Notes under the pieces: model-generated
What the model saw: the letters and a program-made list of their open reading frames with translations, nothing else
Told to the model about the DNA's origin: nothing
The model's database searches: none
Shown: positions 17,206-26,700 of the stretch, in pieces
Position numbering within the stretch: the stretch's first letter is position 1
Layout: each line of letters begins with the position of its first letter
Position numbers and translations under genes: made by a program
NCBI RefSeq assembly: GCF_018332715.1
Contig: NZ_BOQP01000030.1
Location: forward strand, 231,174 to 295,173
Direction: 5' to 3'
Length of the DNA: 64,000 nucleotides
Origin: Winogradskya consettensis
Lineage (GTDB): Bacteria; Actinomycetota; Actinomycetes; Mycobacteriales; Micromonosporaceae

Positions 17206-17916
17206 ATGTCATCGATGATCATGCAGGGCCTCCGGCACACCGTCACCGGCGACTGGCACACCCGGCTCTCGGGCAACACCTCCCCGCGCCGCAACCACTG
17301 GCAGACCAAGGTCACCTACTTCCGCGCCGCCGACGAACTCCTGGCCGCGCTACCGGCCACACCACTCAGCTGGAAGAGCATCGTCGCCGCGGCCCGGCCG
17401 TACGGCTGCCGCAGCACCTTCTACGAGGTAGCCGGCTCCCACGCCCGCCACCGCATGGTCGACGACCTCATCGCCGACGGCCGCCCCGACTCCGTCCAGC
17501 TCGCCTGGTGCTACCTGCGCACCGACCCGGTGGAGCAGCTGCTCGACGAGACGAAGGTCTGGTCGTACTGGCCGTACCGTCAGCAGCTTCTCGCCCGCCT
17601 GCAGTCGCCGTCGCCGTCGCAGTCGCCGTCCCGGTCGCTGTCGCAGTCGCAGTCGCAGTCCCGGTCCTTGTCGATGTCGCCGTCGCTGTCGCTGTCGCTG
17701 TCGCCGTCGCTCACGCCGGAGCAGATGGCCGCGGCCCTGACCGAGTCGGTGCTCGCCTGGGCCCGGCAGAACGAGGCGCTCGCGGCGTCGGTGAACCACA
17801 GCCCGCCCGCCTGCGCCGTCGAGGACCTCACCGTCATCCACCAGGGCCGGCTCGCCGCCGTCCGCGCCGGCGCGCAGCTCTGCGACGTGCTGAGTTCCGC
17901 GATGGTGGCGAACTGA
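17206..17916 (+). CDS. TetR-like helix-turn-helix protein, copy 1 with Ser-rich insertion
   Basis: 236 aa from the ATG at 17206 (AAAGGA 12 nt upstream). Residues ~45-85 (LSWKSIVAAARPYGCRSTFYEVAG) resemble the TetR recognition helix-turn-helix, with HARHRMVDDLIADGR after it. The next ~65 residues (DSVQLAWCYLRTDPVEQLLDETKVWSYW) are nearly identical to the downstream paralog. Between LLARLQ and LTPEQM about 36 residues of Ser-Pro/Ser-Gln/Ser-Leu have been inserted, coded by TCGNNN hexanucleotides. Probably a transcriptional regulator; the full family name is not certain. Confidence 0.75.
   Translation: MSSMIMQGLRHTVTGDWHTRLSGNTSPRRNHWQTKVTYFRAADELLAALPATPLSWKSIVAAARPYGCRSTFYEVAGSHARHRMVDDLIADGRPDSVQLAWCYLRTDPVEQLLDETKVWSYWPYRQQLLARLQSPSPSQSPSRSLSQSQSQSRSLSMSPSLSLSLSPSLTPEQMAAALTESVLAWARQNEALAASVNHSPPACAVEDLTVIHQGRLAAVRAGAQLCDVLSSAMVAN
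17602..17712 (+). repeat. TCGNNN hexanucleotide low-complexity tract
   Basis: About 18 hexanucleotide units (TCGCCG, TCGCAG, TCGCTG and variants) in frame inside the first TetR-like paralog, giving alternating serines. The sister gene has an ordinary sequence at this place, so the tract arose after the duplication or was lost from the other copy. Confidence 0.9.
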
Positions 17917-18008
17917 ACTCCGCGAGGGTGGGGACCTGAGCGCCGCGATGGTAGCGAACTGAACTCCGCGATGGCGGGGACCCGAACTCCGCGATGGTGG
18001 CGAACTGA
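17894..18008 (+). repeat. Five 23-bp tandem repeats, each ending in a stop or near-stop
   Basis: Units at 17894-17916, 17917-17939, 17940-17962, 17963-17985 and 17986-18008, consensus ACTCCGCGATGGTGGCGAACTGA (given here as ACTCCGCGATGG + TGGCGAACTGA). The first unit is the last eight codons including the stop of the TetR-like gene. Four of five end TGA and one ends CGA. It seems the gene's 3' end was multiplied downstream. Confidence 0.9.
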
Positions 18009-18013
18009 CGGAG

Positions 18014-18031
18014 ATCACGTGAACACGTGAT
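18014..18031. promoter_or_regulatory. Perfect 18-bp palindromic operator ATCACGTG-AA-CACGTGAT
   Basis: Inverted repeat with 8-bp arms and an AA centre, 68 bp upstream of the ATG of the second paralog. Same distance and nearly the same sequence as 17121-17138. Fits a dimeric TetR-type operator for autoregulation. Confidence 0.65.
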
Positions 18032-18099
18032 GCCCCGTCCCGGCGGTGCGAGCCACGCTCGACATCGGAGACAAGCCGACCCGAAAGGGGCCCCAGCCG

Positions 18100-18714
18100 A
18101 TGTCCACGACCATCACCCACGAACTGCGGCACACTGTCACCGCCGGCTGGCTCCTCAGGCTCTCGGGCAACAAGTCCCCGCGCCGCAACCACTGGCAGAC
18201 GAAAATCATCTACTTCCGCGCGGCGGCGGAGCTCCTGGTCACCCGCCCCGGCGCACCGCTGACCTGGAAGAGCATCGTCGCCGCAGCCCGGCCGCACGGC
18301 TGCCGCAGCACCTTCTACGAGGTGGCCGGCTCCCACGCCCGCCACCGCATGGTCGACGACCTGATCGCCGACGGCCGCCCCGACTCCGTCCAGCTCGCCC
18401 TGCGCTACCTTCGCACCGACCCGGTCGAGCAGCTGCTCGACGAAACCAAGGTCTGGTCCTACTGGCCCCACCGCCAGCAACTCCTCGCGTACTACGCAGC
18501 CCACGACCTCCCACCCGCCGCGATGGCCACCGCCCTCACCGACACGGTCGCCACCTGGGGCCGCCAGAACGAAGCCCTCGCCGCCGCCGTCAGCCACACC
18601 CCACCCGCCGGCGCCGTCGAGGACCTCACCATCCTCCACCAGGGCCGCCTGGCCGCCGTCCGCGCCGCCGCCCAACTCTCCGACGTCCTGCGCCACTCCT
18701 CAGGGGCGCGCTGA
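18100..18714 (+). CDS. TetR-like helix-turn-helix protein, copy 2
   Basis: 204 aa from the ATG at 18100 (GAAAGGGG upstream). Tandem paralog of the preceding gene: SPRRNHWQTK, WKSIVAAARPHGCRSTFYEV, HARHRMVDDLIADGRPDSVQ and EQLLDETKVWSYWPHRQQLL are shared almost residue for residue. It lacks the Ser-rich insertion and has AYYAAHDLPPAAMATAL instead. The helix-turn-helix region is TetR-like and the rest would be the ligand-binding helices. The duplicated unit includes about 80 bp of upstream DNA with the CACGTG palindrome. Nothing in the sequence shows the ligand. Confidence 0.78.
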   Translation: MSTTITHELRHTVTAGWLLRLSGNKSPRRNHWQTKIIYFRAAAELLVTRPGAPLTWKSIVAAARPHGCRSTFYEVAGSHARHRMVDDLIADGRPDSVQLALRYLRTDPVEQLLDETKVWSYWPHRQQLLAYYAAHDLPPAAMATALTDTVATWGRQNEALAAAVSHTPPAGAVEDLTILHQGRLAAVRAAAQLSDVLRHSSGAR

Positions 18715-18946
18715 CCAGCCATTTCAGCACAATTGGCCGGCAGTGCGGGGCGGACCCGGCACCCGGGAGCGGAGGCGGCCGCCCCGGGCGCCGGGCCACT
18801 CACCCTCCCCGCCCACGCACCCTGCCGGGCCACTCACCCTGCCCGGCCACGCACCCCCCGGCTACTCACCCTGCCCGGCTACTCACCCTGCCCGGCCACG
18901 CACCCCCGGCTACTCACCCTGCCCGGCCACGCACCCTGCCGGGCCG

Positions 18947-19358
18947 CCCCTCACTCTGCGCACACCGCTCACTCTGCGAGCGCGACTCACTCTGAGAGCA
19001 CCGTTCACATTTCGCATGTCGCTCGCTCTGCGAGCACCAATCACTCCGCGAACGCCATTCACTGTGCGAGCGACACTCACACTGGGAACGCCGCTGACTC
19101 TGCGCGGGCCACTCACACTGCGAACGACACTCGCACTGTGGGCAACACTCACTCTTCGAGCATCGCTCACAGTGCGAACGCCGCTTACTCCGAGCTGGCC
19201 ACTCACACTACGAACGCCACTCACACTGCGGGCATGGCCCATTCTTCGAGCGTCGCTCACTGCGAGCAACACTCACTCCGCGAGCACCGCTCACACTGTG
19301 GGCACCACTCACACTGCGAACGCCACTCAGTCTTCGGGCGCTGCTCACTCCGCCGAGC
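18947..19358. repeat. Degenerate 18-nt tandem repeat array, 23 units
   Basis: Twenty-two units of exactly 18 nt and one of 16 nt with consensus CCACTCACACTGCGAACG. Most conserved are the CACTC core and the GCGA/GCGG near the end. The block just before (about 18790-18946) has shorter related units (GGCYACTCACCCTGCCC, ~17 nt). Because 18 is a multiple of 3 all plus frames stay open and give meaningless hexapeptide repeats; codon use does not support translation. The array reaches into the stop codon of the membrane-protein gene at 19345. The rest of 18715-18946 shows nothing else. Confidence 0.85.
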
Positions 19359-20763
19359 CGTTCGAGCGGCCTTGCCCGGTCCGGCCATCCGAGCCACGGC
19401 TGAAGCTGACCCGCCGGACCCGGCCGACCATGACAATGGCCGTCCATGCAGCCAGGACCAGCAGACCGCCCCACCACGGCAGCGGGAAGTAGCCGCCCGA
19501 GGGCACATAATGGGCCGCGACCTGCGAATACTCGGGAGTCGTCCCCACGACCGCAAACCCGGCCGCCGGGGTGAGCCGCAAAAGCCAACCAGCAACCACG
19601 TCCGGCAGGAGCGGAAACGCCGCCAGCAGGTAAGGCACAACGACCACGGCGACAGCGACGAGAATGGCGAGGCGGCGTCGGTGAAGGCGGACGGCGAGGG
19701 CTCGGGCGAAGAGGGCGGCCAACGCGAACAGCACCCCGACGCCGACGATCACCCGTAGCTCGGTGAGGACAGACGCCGCGTTGACCGTGTTGCCGTTCGC
19801 GCGGAGCAGCCGGACGCCGAGCGGGATGGTGGCACCCGCCGCGATCAGTCCGGCGCCGAACGCCATCGCGGCGAGTGTCACCGGGGCGGTGTTCGCGCGC
19901 GTGCTCATCACGAGCACGATCAGGAGCCCGAGTGCCAGGGCGACCAGGGTGTCCTCGATGTCACGGGCGCCGCCGTCTCCCTGGGGCCCGATGTCGCCGC
20001 TGCCCGTGACGGTGACCGTGCCGGCGGACTCGGTCATGCCCGGGGCTCGGTGGTGTTTCTCCCAGTCCGTGTGGCCCAGGTCGCCGATGATCGCGGGGGT
20101 CCAGGGCGCGGTGGGCGTACCCGTGGTGGTGATGGTGTCGAAGGTCGCGGAGGCCTGGGTGAAGCCGGATTCCGCGACGCTTGCCCCGAGTGCGACAGTG
20201 CGCAGTCCCAGCCAGCCGGGCGAGGTTGCGAACATGCCCGTTTCGACAGTGGCGGGCAGGTCCGGAATGCGCGTACGGCCGATTTCCGTCCACTCGCGGC
20301 CGTCCATCGAGTCATAGCCGATCACCGTGTCACCCTCCCGGGTGAGGCGCAGCCAGGTCGCATCCGGGCTTCCGGCCAGATCATGGGTGTACGCGTACTG
20401 CAGCCGGACGCCGTGCTCTGCTGTCCGCATGAGCGCGACGTACGGGCTGCCCTGACCCGTTCCGTCCTTGATGATGATGCCGCCCTTCGCCCAGGGCACC
20501 AGCCCCGGCACGATCGCGTCACGGCCGGGCGGCGGATAGGTGAGCGTTCCGGTCAGCGCGGCGACGTGCACCGTGATGCTGCCGTTCGCGCTCATCGGCT
20601 TGTGCGCGAAGACGAATGTGTCGCTGACCCGTTCGGCGGCCGGGCAGGGCACCTCCCGCTCGCCCTCGCTGCAATGGGCCAGATCGGTGTACGCGGTGAG
20701 CAGCCCGCCGAGAATGACGACCAGAACAGCACTGGCGAACCCGATGATGGTGGTTTTCCGCAT
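19345..20763 (-). CDS. Membrane protein with extracytoplasmic LamG/concanavalin-like domain
   Basis: 472 aa. One N-terminal membrane anchor (about residues 7-27), then ~220 exported residues of beta-rich sequence (PWAKGGIIIKDGTGQG, VRLQYAYTHD, WLRLTREGDTVIGYDSMDG-like pattern) that resemble DUF1349/concanavalin-type folds. These are followed by four or five hydrophobic helices and a C-terminal basic tail. Similar two-part proteins accompany ABC-type exporters in actinomycetes, but no ABC gene is present. Divergent from a two-component system with only 87 bp between the starts, so it may be that system's target or sensor partner (inference). Confidence 0.7.
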   Translation of the reverse strand: MRKTTIIGFASAVLVVILGGLLTAYTDLAHCSEGEREVPCPAAERVSDTFVFAHKPMSANGSITVHVAALTGTLTYPPPGRDAIVPGLVPWAKGGIIIKDGTGQGSPYVALMRTAEHGVRLQYAYTHDLAGSPDATWLRLTREGDTVIGYDSMDGREWTEIGRTRIPDLPATVETGMFATSPGWLGLRTVALGASVAESGFTQASATFDTITTTGTPTAPWTPAIIGDLGHTDWEKHHRAPGMTESAGTVTVTGSGDIGPQGDGGARDIEDTLVALALGLLIVLVMSTRANTAPVTLAAMAFGAGLIAAGATIPLGVRLLRANGNTVNAASVLTELRVIVGVGVLFALAALFARALAVRLHRRRLAILVAVAVVVVPYLLAAFPLLPDVVAGWLLRLTPAAGFAVVGTTPEYSQVAAHYVPSGGYFPLPWWGGLLVLAAWTAIVMVGRVRRVSFSRGSDGRTGQGRSNGSAE

Positions 20764-20850
20764 GCCGAAATTCCTACCGGCCGGGCGGTGACAGGGCGGT
20801 GTCGCACGCTGTTACCACCCTGTTCCCGGCCATGCGGCATCCTTCACGCC

Positions 20851-21963
20851 ATGGATCAGCCACGACGGACAGCCCGGCAACGGCTCGTGATCATGTACGC
20901 CGCCATGTTCCTGGTCTCGGGCGCCGCCCTGCTGGCCCTGGCCAACGTCCTCGGCACGGTCAGGTACACCCGCCTCGCCGGCGCCGGACCGGATCTGCGT
21001 GAGCAACTGGCCGGCGCCGAGGCGGCCCAGACCCGCCAGCTGCTGGCCGGCTCCCTGATCGCGCTGGCCGTGATGGCGGTGGTGTCGGTGCTGCTGGGCC
21101 GGTCAGCCGCACGGCGCGTCCTGCGGCCCCTCACGACGATCACCACGGCCACCCGCCGGATCACCGCCGAGAACCTGCACGAGCGACTCGCCGTCCCCGG
21201 CCCGGCCGACGAGGTGAAAGACCTCGCCGACACCATCGACGACCTGCTGGAACGTCTGGAGGTGTCCTTCGCGGCGCAGCGCAGATTCGTCGCGCACGCA
21301 TCGCACGAGCTGCGTACCCCGCTCACCACGATCCGCGCCACCCTCGACGTCGCCTCGGCGAAACCCCAGGCCGCCGCGCAGACCGTCGCCCTGGCGGATC
21401 GGTTGCGCCCCGAACTCGACCGGATCGAGTCCCTGCTCGAAGGCCTCCTCATGCTCGCCCGCGCCCAGCACGGTGCCCTGTCCGCGGGCGGCGACCCGGC
21501 CGGTACCGCGGAGGTCGAGCTCGGGGCCCTGATCGAGCGGGCGGTCGAGGCGCGCGGCGCGGACATCGCGGCCAAGGGGCTGACCGTGGAACGCATCGGA
21601 GATCCCGGCCGGACGTGGGGCAATGCCGCTTTGCTGGGCCGGCTGGTGGACAACCTGATCGACAATGCGGTCACGCACAACGTGGCCGGCGGGTTGGTTC
21701 GCGTCTCCGCCGACCGGGCGCGGATCGTCGTGGAGAGCGGCGGGCCGGTGCTCGATCCCGCGCAGGTCGCCCGGCTCGGACAGCCCTTCCAACGCCTCGG
21801 TGAGGGCATCGGGGCGGGCAGCGGAACGGGGCTCGGGTTGTCGATCGTCGCGGCGGTCGCTGGTGCGCACGGCGGCCGGCTGGAGTTGCGCACTCGTGCA
21901 TCGGGCGGACTTGCGGCGACGGTCACCCTGCACGAATGGACACCTGGAGGCGTACACAGATGA
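20851..21963 (+). CDS. Sensor histidine kinase
   Basis: 370 aa. Two membrane helices (about residues 13-33 and 66-86) flank a short ~30-residue extracytoplasmic loop, followed by HAMP (SAARRVLRPLTTITTATRRI), the H-box HASHELRTPLTTIRATLDVA, N-box LVDNLIDNAVTHN and G-box GSGTGLGLSIVAAV. The small sensor loop suggests it senses the membrane state or a partner protein, possibly the divergent membrane protein. The stop overlaps the start of the response-regulator gene (ATGA at 21960-21963). Start chosen at the ATG beginning MDQPRRTARQ. Confidence 0.92.
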   Translation: MDQPRRTARQRLVIMYAAMFLVSGAALLALANVLGTVRYTRLAGAGPDLREQLAGAEAAQTRQLLAGSLIALAVMAVVSVLLGRSAARRVLRPLTTITTATRRITAENLHERLAVPGPADEVKDLADTIDDLLERLEVSFAAQRRFVAHASHELRTPLTTIRATLDVASAKPQAAAQTVALADRLRPELDRIESLLEGLLMLARAQHGALSAGGDPAGTAEVELGALIERAVEARGADIAAKGLTVERIGDPGRTWGNAALLGRLVDNLIDNAVTHNVAGGLVRVSADRARIVVESGGPVLDPAQVARLGQPFQRLGEGIGAGSGTGLGLSIVAAVAGAHGGRLELRTRASGGLAATVTLHEWTPGGVHR

Positions 21964-22622
21964 GGGTCCTGGTTGTTGAGGACGCCCGCGCGCTGGCCGA
22001 TGTCGTCGCGGAAGGCCTGCGGGATCAGGGTCTGGCGGTCGACCTCGCCCGCGACGGCCTGGAGGCGGCCGCGAAACTCGACATCACCGGGTACGACGTG
22101 GTCGTACTCGATCGGGATCTGCCGGGACTGCACGGCGACACGCTCTGTCAGATGATCACCGAGCGGGACGACCGGCCGATGGTGCTGATGCTGACCGCCG
22201 CCGGAGCGCCCGCCGACCGGGTCCGGGGCCTCACCCTCGGCGCCGACGACTACCTCGCGAAGCCGTTCCACTTCCCCGAGCTGGTCCTGCGGGTCCGTGC
22301 CCTGGCACGGCGCAGACCCGCGGCCCACCCACGGACGTTACGGGCCGCGGGCATCGAGCTGGATCCCGTACGCCGCACCGCGGTCCGCGACGGCCGCCGG
22401 CTCGACCTCTCCGTCAAGGAATTCGCGGTCCTGGAAGCCCTGCTCCTCGCCGGGCCGGCGTTCCTCAGCACCGAGACCCTGCTCGACAAGGTCTGGGACG
22501 AGCACACCGACCCGTTCACCAAGACGGTCACGGTGACGGTCGGCCGCCTGCGCCGCAAACTCGGCACACCACCGGTCATCATCACGATCCCCGGCGCGGG
22601 CTACCGCATAACCGACGCCTGA
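21960..22622 (+). CDS. OmpR-family response regulator
   Basis: 220 aa. Receiver domain with acidic pocket (VVEDARALADV), phospho-acceptor Asp in VVVLDRDLPG, Thr/Ser switch region LMLTAAGAP and Lys in DDYLAKPF, then a winged-helix DNA-binding domain (LSVKEFAVLEALLL ... TVTVTVGRLRRKL ... GAGYRI). Typical partner of the kinase, with which it is translationally coupled. The kinase-before-regulator order is less common. Confidence 0.93.
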   Translation: MRVLVVEDARALADVVAEGLRDQGLAVDLARDGLEAAAKLDITGYDVVVLDRDLPGLHGDTLCQMITERDDRPMVLMLTAAGAPADRVRGLTLGADDYLAKPFHFPELVLRVRALARRRPAAHPRTLRAAGIELDPVRRTAVRDGRRLDLSVKEFAVLEALLLAGPAFLSTETLLDKVWDEHTDPFTKTVTVTVGRLRRKLGTPPVIITIPGAGYRITDA

Positions 22623-22806
22623 TCACCGCTCAGGGCCGCGACATCGATACCCGCGGCCCACGAAGCGAGCATGCGCAGTCCGTCGTGCAACGGACGTGGG
22701 CGCGGTGATGCGCGAAGGTCGCGGCACGCACATCTCGCTCCACGACAAGGACGAGCACGTCACCCAGGCCGTCGCCGAGCTGGTCCCCTTCTTCGCCGCG
22801 CTCTGG

Positions 22807-23685
22807 TTAGAGGCCCCGGATCCGATCGCGGATGGCCTGTGCGACCAGTCCGACCGCCTCGGGCACGGTGTCGCTCTGGTAGGCGGGCTCGAAGACCTCC
22901 ACCTCGATCACCTCAGTGCCGGCGGCGATGTCGATCCGGGCATAGAGCGGAAGATCAAATCCCGATTTACGTACGGCCTCAAGTGCCCGTTCCCCCAAGG
23001 CGATCTCCGCCGGGGTGGCCTCCGTGGCGGTGATCGCCGGCCCGTACTCCCCGCCCACGTACACCCCGCCGGGCGCCAGGATCGGACCCTTGTGGAACGC
23101 GTACGCGTACGTCCCGTTCAGGAAGAACAGCCCGTTCTCGCCGTGCTCGATCACATGCTCGTTCGCGGGCTGGACCATGACGGTCTTCCCGGCGGCGAGA
23201 ATCCGGCCGGCCAGTTCGATCGCCTCCGGATCGCCGGGCGCGAACAGCCCGGTGTCCCGCGACCCGGCGGAGATGGACGGCTTCACCACGATCCGATCCT
23301 GCCCCGAGCGCGATACGGCCACTTCCGCCTCCTCGACCGTCTCGCAGAACACGGTGGGAACGCACGGCAGACCATGTCCTTCGAGATCACGCAGGTACTT
23401 CTTGTCGATGTTCCACCGGATCAGCTCGGGCGCGTTGAGGATCCGGGTCAGCCCCGCCGCCCGATCGAGCCACGCCATGAACTCCGCGAACCGCTCCGAG
23501 TAGTCCCAGGGCGAACGAATGACCAGCAGGTCGTACGCTCCCCAGTCAACCGACTCGTCATGCCAGACCGGCGCATCGACCCGAAGCCCGTCCCCGCGCA
23601 GCGCGTCGACCAGCGCAGCGGTGTCCACGTCACGCCCGTGCAGCGCGACATCATCCGTGGTGAGCAGTCCGAGATAAGCCACCAC
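22807..23685 (-). CDS. ATP-grasp domain protein
   Basis: 292 aa. ATP-grasp pattern: DLLVIRSPWDY in the pre-ATP-grasp part, NIDKKYLRDL, IVVKPSISAGSRDTG (nucleotide-binding strand and Gly-rich loop), VMVQPAN, and LPLYARIDI ... VIEVEVFEP in the acidic metal-binding end. This subgroup resembles uncharacterised actinobacterial ligases related to DcsG/RimK-type enzymes that join amino acid-like substrates. It stands alone, divergent from the recC gene by 70 bp. Substrate unknown. Confidence 0.85.
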   Translation of the reverse strand: MVAYLGLLTTDDVALHGRDVDTAALVDALRGDGLRVDAPVWHDESVDWGAYDLLVIRSPWDYSERFAEFMAWLDRAAGLTRILNAPELIRWNIDKKYLRDLEGHGLPCVPTVFCETVEEAEVAVSRSGQDRIVVKPSISAGSRDTGLFAPGDPEAIELAGRILAAGKTVMVQPANEHVIEHGENGLFFLNGTYAYAFHKGPILAPGGVYVGGEYGPAITATEATPAEIALGERALEAVRKSGFDLPLYARIDIAAGTEVIEVEVFEPAYQSDTVPEAVGLVAQAIRDRIRGL

Positions 23686-23743
23686 ACCACCTTAAACCGT
23701 GGATGATCAGGCCGTTTGACGCCTTTTATGAGCATTATTCGGT

Positions 23744-23749
23744 TAAATA
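23744..23749 (+). promoter_or_regulatory. Possible -10 box for leaderless recC transcript
   Basis: TAAATA ends 6 nt before the GTG start of recC. There is no Shine-Dalgarno in front of that GTG, so a leaderless mRNA is plausible. A TTGACG at 23716-23721 is too far for a normal -35. Tentative. Confidence 0.3.
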
Positions 23750-23755
23750 AGCCAG

Positions 23756-26700
23756 GTGCTGCGCCTCCACCGCGCCGAACGCGCCGACCACCTCGCCGAG
23801 GCCCTGGCCGCCCTCCTGCGCACACCCCTCCCCGACCCCTTCGCCCCGGAAATCATCAGCGTCCCCTCCCGCGGCGTGGAACGCTGGCTCGCCCAACGCC
23901 TCTCCCACCACCTCGGCACCACCCCACCTAACGCCACCCCACCCAACGCCACCCCGCCCGGTGCCAGCCCACCCCGCGCTGACCCACCCGGCGCTGGCAG
24001 CGCGACAGGCCCGGCCGCCGGCCCGGCGACGGTCGGTCACGGTGACGGGATCTGCGCGAATGTGCAGTTCCTGTCGGTGTCCGCGCTGATCGACTCGATC
24101 ACCGATCCGGGCGGCCCGGCGGCCCTCGGTGCGGCACCCGATCCCTGGCATCCCGACCGCCTCGTCTGGCACGTCCTCGACGCGATCGACCGCTCGGTGC
24201 AGCAACCGTGGTGCAGCACCCTGGCCGCCTACCTCGCGACGGACGGCCGGCGCTACGCGACAGCCCGCCACCTGGCCGCGCTGTTCGACTCGTACAACCT
24301 GCACCGCCCGGACATGGTCACCGCCTGGACAGCCGGCGACGACGTCGACGGCATCGGTAGAACCCTCCCCGAGGATCTGCGCTGGCAGGCCGCACTCTGG
24401 CGCGACCTGCGAGCCCGTCTCCACACCCCGGGCCCGGCCGAACGCCTCACCGACCTGTGCGAAACCCTGCGCCACGACCCACAGGCAGCGTCGATGCCAC
24501 CCCGGCTGTCCGTCTTCGGCCTGACCCGCCTGCCATCCGCCCACGCCGCACTCCTGACCGCCCTGGCCGAACACCACGACGTCCACCTCTGGCTCCCCCA
24601 TCCCTCCCCCGTCCTCTGGGACCGCCTGCGCGCCTACTCGAAACCCCGCACCCGCCTGGACGACCCGACCAAGGACCTCCCCCGCAACCCACTCCTCGCC
24701 TCTCTGGGCCGCGACGCCCGAGAACTCCAGCTCAGCCTCACCACACCATCACCGCCTCACGACACCCACCACCCCGGCCCCGCCTACCCGGACACCACCC
24801 TCGGCCGCCTCCAGCACGCAATCGCCAACGACCTCCCACCCGAACAAAGCCCGGCACCGCAGGGACCGGCCACGCAGGGACCGGCCGATTCCAGTGTTCA
24901 GGTGCATGCCTGCCATGGGCCGGATCGGCAGGTGGAGGTGCTGCGGGAGGTGATCCTGGGGTTGCTGTCGCGCAGTCCCGGGCTCGAGCCGCGCGACATT
25001 CTCGTCATGTGCCCGGACATCGAGACGTTCGCGCCGCTGATCTCGGCCTCGTTCGGGCTGGGCGAGCAGGCGACGCACCCCGCGCATCGCCTCCGCGTCC
25101 GTCTGGCGGACCGGGCACTACGGCAGGTGAACCCGCTGTTCGCCGTGGTGGGCCGGCTCCTGGAACTGGCCGGCTCCCGGGTGACGGCGGCCCAGGTTCT
25201 GGACTTCGCGAGCCTTCCCCCCGTACGCCGTGAGTTCCGGCTGGACGACGACGACCTCGACCGGATGCGCGACCTCGTGGTCGAGTCCGGTGTCCGGTGG
25301 GGTTTCGACGCCGGTCACCGTGCACGTTTCCAGCTCGACGTACGGCCGAACACCTGGGCCGCGGGGCTCGACCGGATCCTGCTCGGTGTGGCGATGTCGG
25401 AGGAGGAACTGACCTGGCTCGGGACAGCCCTGCCGCTGGACGACGTCGACTCCAGCGATGTGGATCTCGCCGGCCGGCTGGCCGAGCTGGTCGACCGGCT
25501 GGAGACCGTCCTGACAGCCATGATCAGCGAACGCCCGCTCAACGAATGGCGCGAAGTGCTCGCGGGCGCCGTCGATTCGCTCACCGACGTCCCGGATGCC
25601 GATGCCTGGCAGAGCTCCCAGGTACGCGCGGAACTGTTCGCGCTCACCGAGAACGCGCAGAACCCGTCACTCGGTCTCGGCGACATCAGTTCGCTTCTGA
25701 GCGAGCGCCTCCGGGGCCGGCCGACCCGCGCGAACTTCCGCACCGGCGATCTGACGATGTGCACCATGGTGCCGATGCGCTCGGTTCCCCACCGGGTCGT
25801 CTGTGTGCTCGGGCTCGACGACGGAGCGTTTCCCCGGCAGGCCGGTGTCGACGGCGACGACGTGCTGGCCCGTGACCCCTGCGTGGGCGAGCGCGATCCC
25901 CGCGGCGAGGACCGTCAGCTCCTGCTCGACGCGGTCATGGCAGCCACCGGCACTCTCGTCATGCTCTACTCGGGCGCGGATGAGCGGACGAACGCGCCGC
26001 GCCCGCCGTGCGTACCGCTGGATGAACTGCTCGATGTCCTCGGCCCGGACGTCGTGACCCACCATCCGCTGCAGCCGTTCGATCAGCGCAACTTCACTGG
26101 TGACCCGTTCAGCTTCGACCCGACGGCGCTGGCCGGCGCGCTGGCCGCGGCCGGTGAGCGCCGGGCACCCACGCCGTTCCTGACCGGCCCGCTGCCCCCC
26201 AACGGCCCCAGCGAAACAGTCGCCCTGGATGATCTGCGCGCTTTTCTCGATCATCCCGTGCGCGCGTTTCTGCGCCGGAACCTCGGGCTCGGGTTCTCCA
26301 CCGGCGAGGACGAGCCTGACGACGCGCTCCCCGTCGAGCTGGACGCCCTGAGCAAATGGGCGGTCGGCGACCGGATGTTGCGCGCCCTGCTCGACGGCGC
26401 CGACCTGGAACGCTGTGTCCAGGCCGAATGGCGGCGCGGAGCCGTTCCGCCGGGCCCGCTGGGCAAGCGGTTGCTGGACGAGATAGCCGCGGACGTCCGC
26501 CCGCTCTCCGAGGCCGCCCGGGCGCATCTGACCGGTACGCCCGAAGCCCTCGACGTCGAACTCCCTCTTCCCGGCGGCCGCCGCCTCACGGGCACCGTCG
26601 CCAACGTCCACGATGACACCGTCGTGACGATCACCTACGCCAAGCTCGGCCCCAAATACCGGATCCGTGCATGGCTCAACCTCCTCGCCCTGTCCGCCAC

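Noticed and set aside
17602..19358. CRISPR array
   Set aside because: Repeats are contiguous with no spacers and are degenerate; no cas genes.
18733..19758. Plus-strand frames of 250-340 codons through the 18-nt repeat
   Set aside because: Openness comes from a repeat period divisible by 3; product is a meaningless TLRTPL-type repeat that then runs antisense to the membrane-protein gene.
22696..22806. Short plus-strand frame with HISLHDKDEHVTQAVAELVPFFAALW-like text (positions 22726-22800)
   Set aside because: Looks protein-like and could be the remnant of a lost gene, but no stop or homology can be fixed; it runs into the antisense of the ATP-grasp gene.
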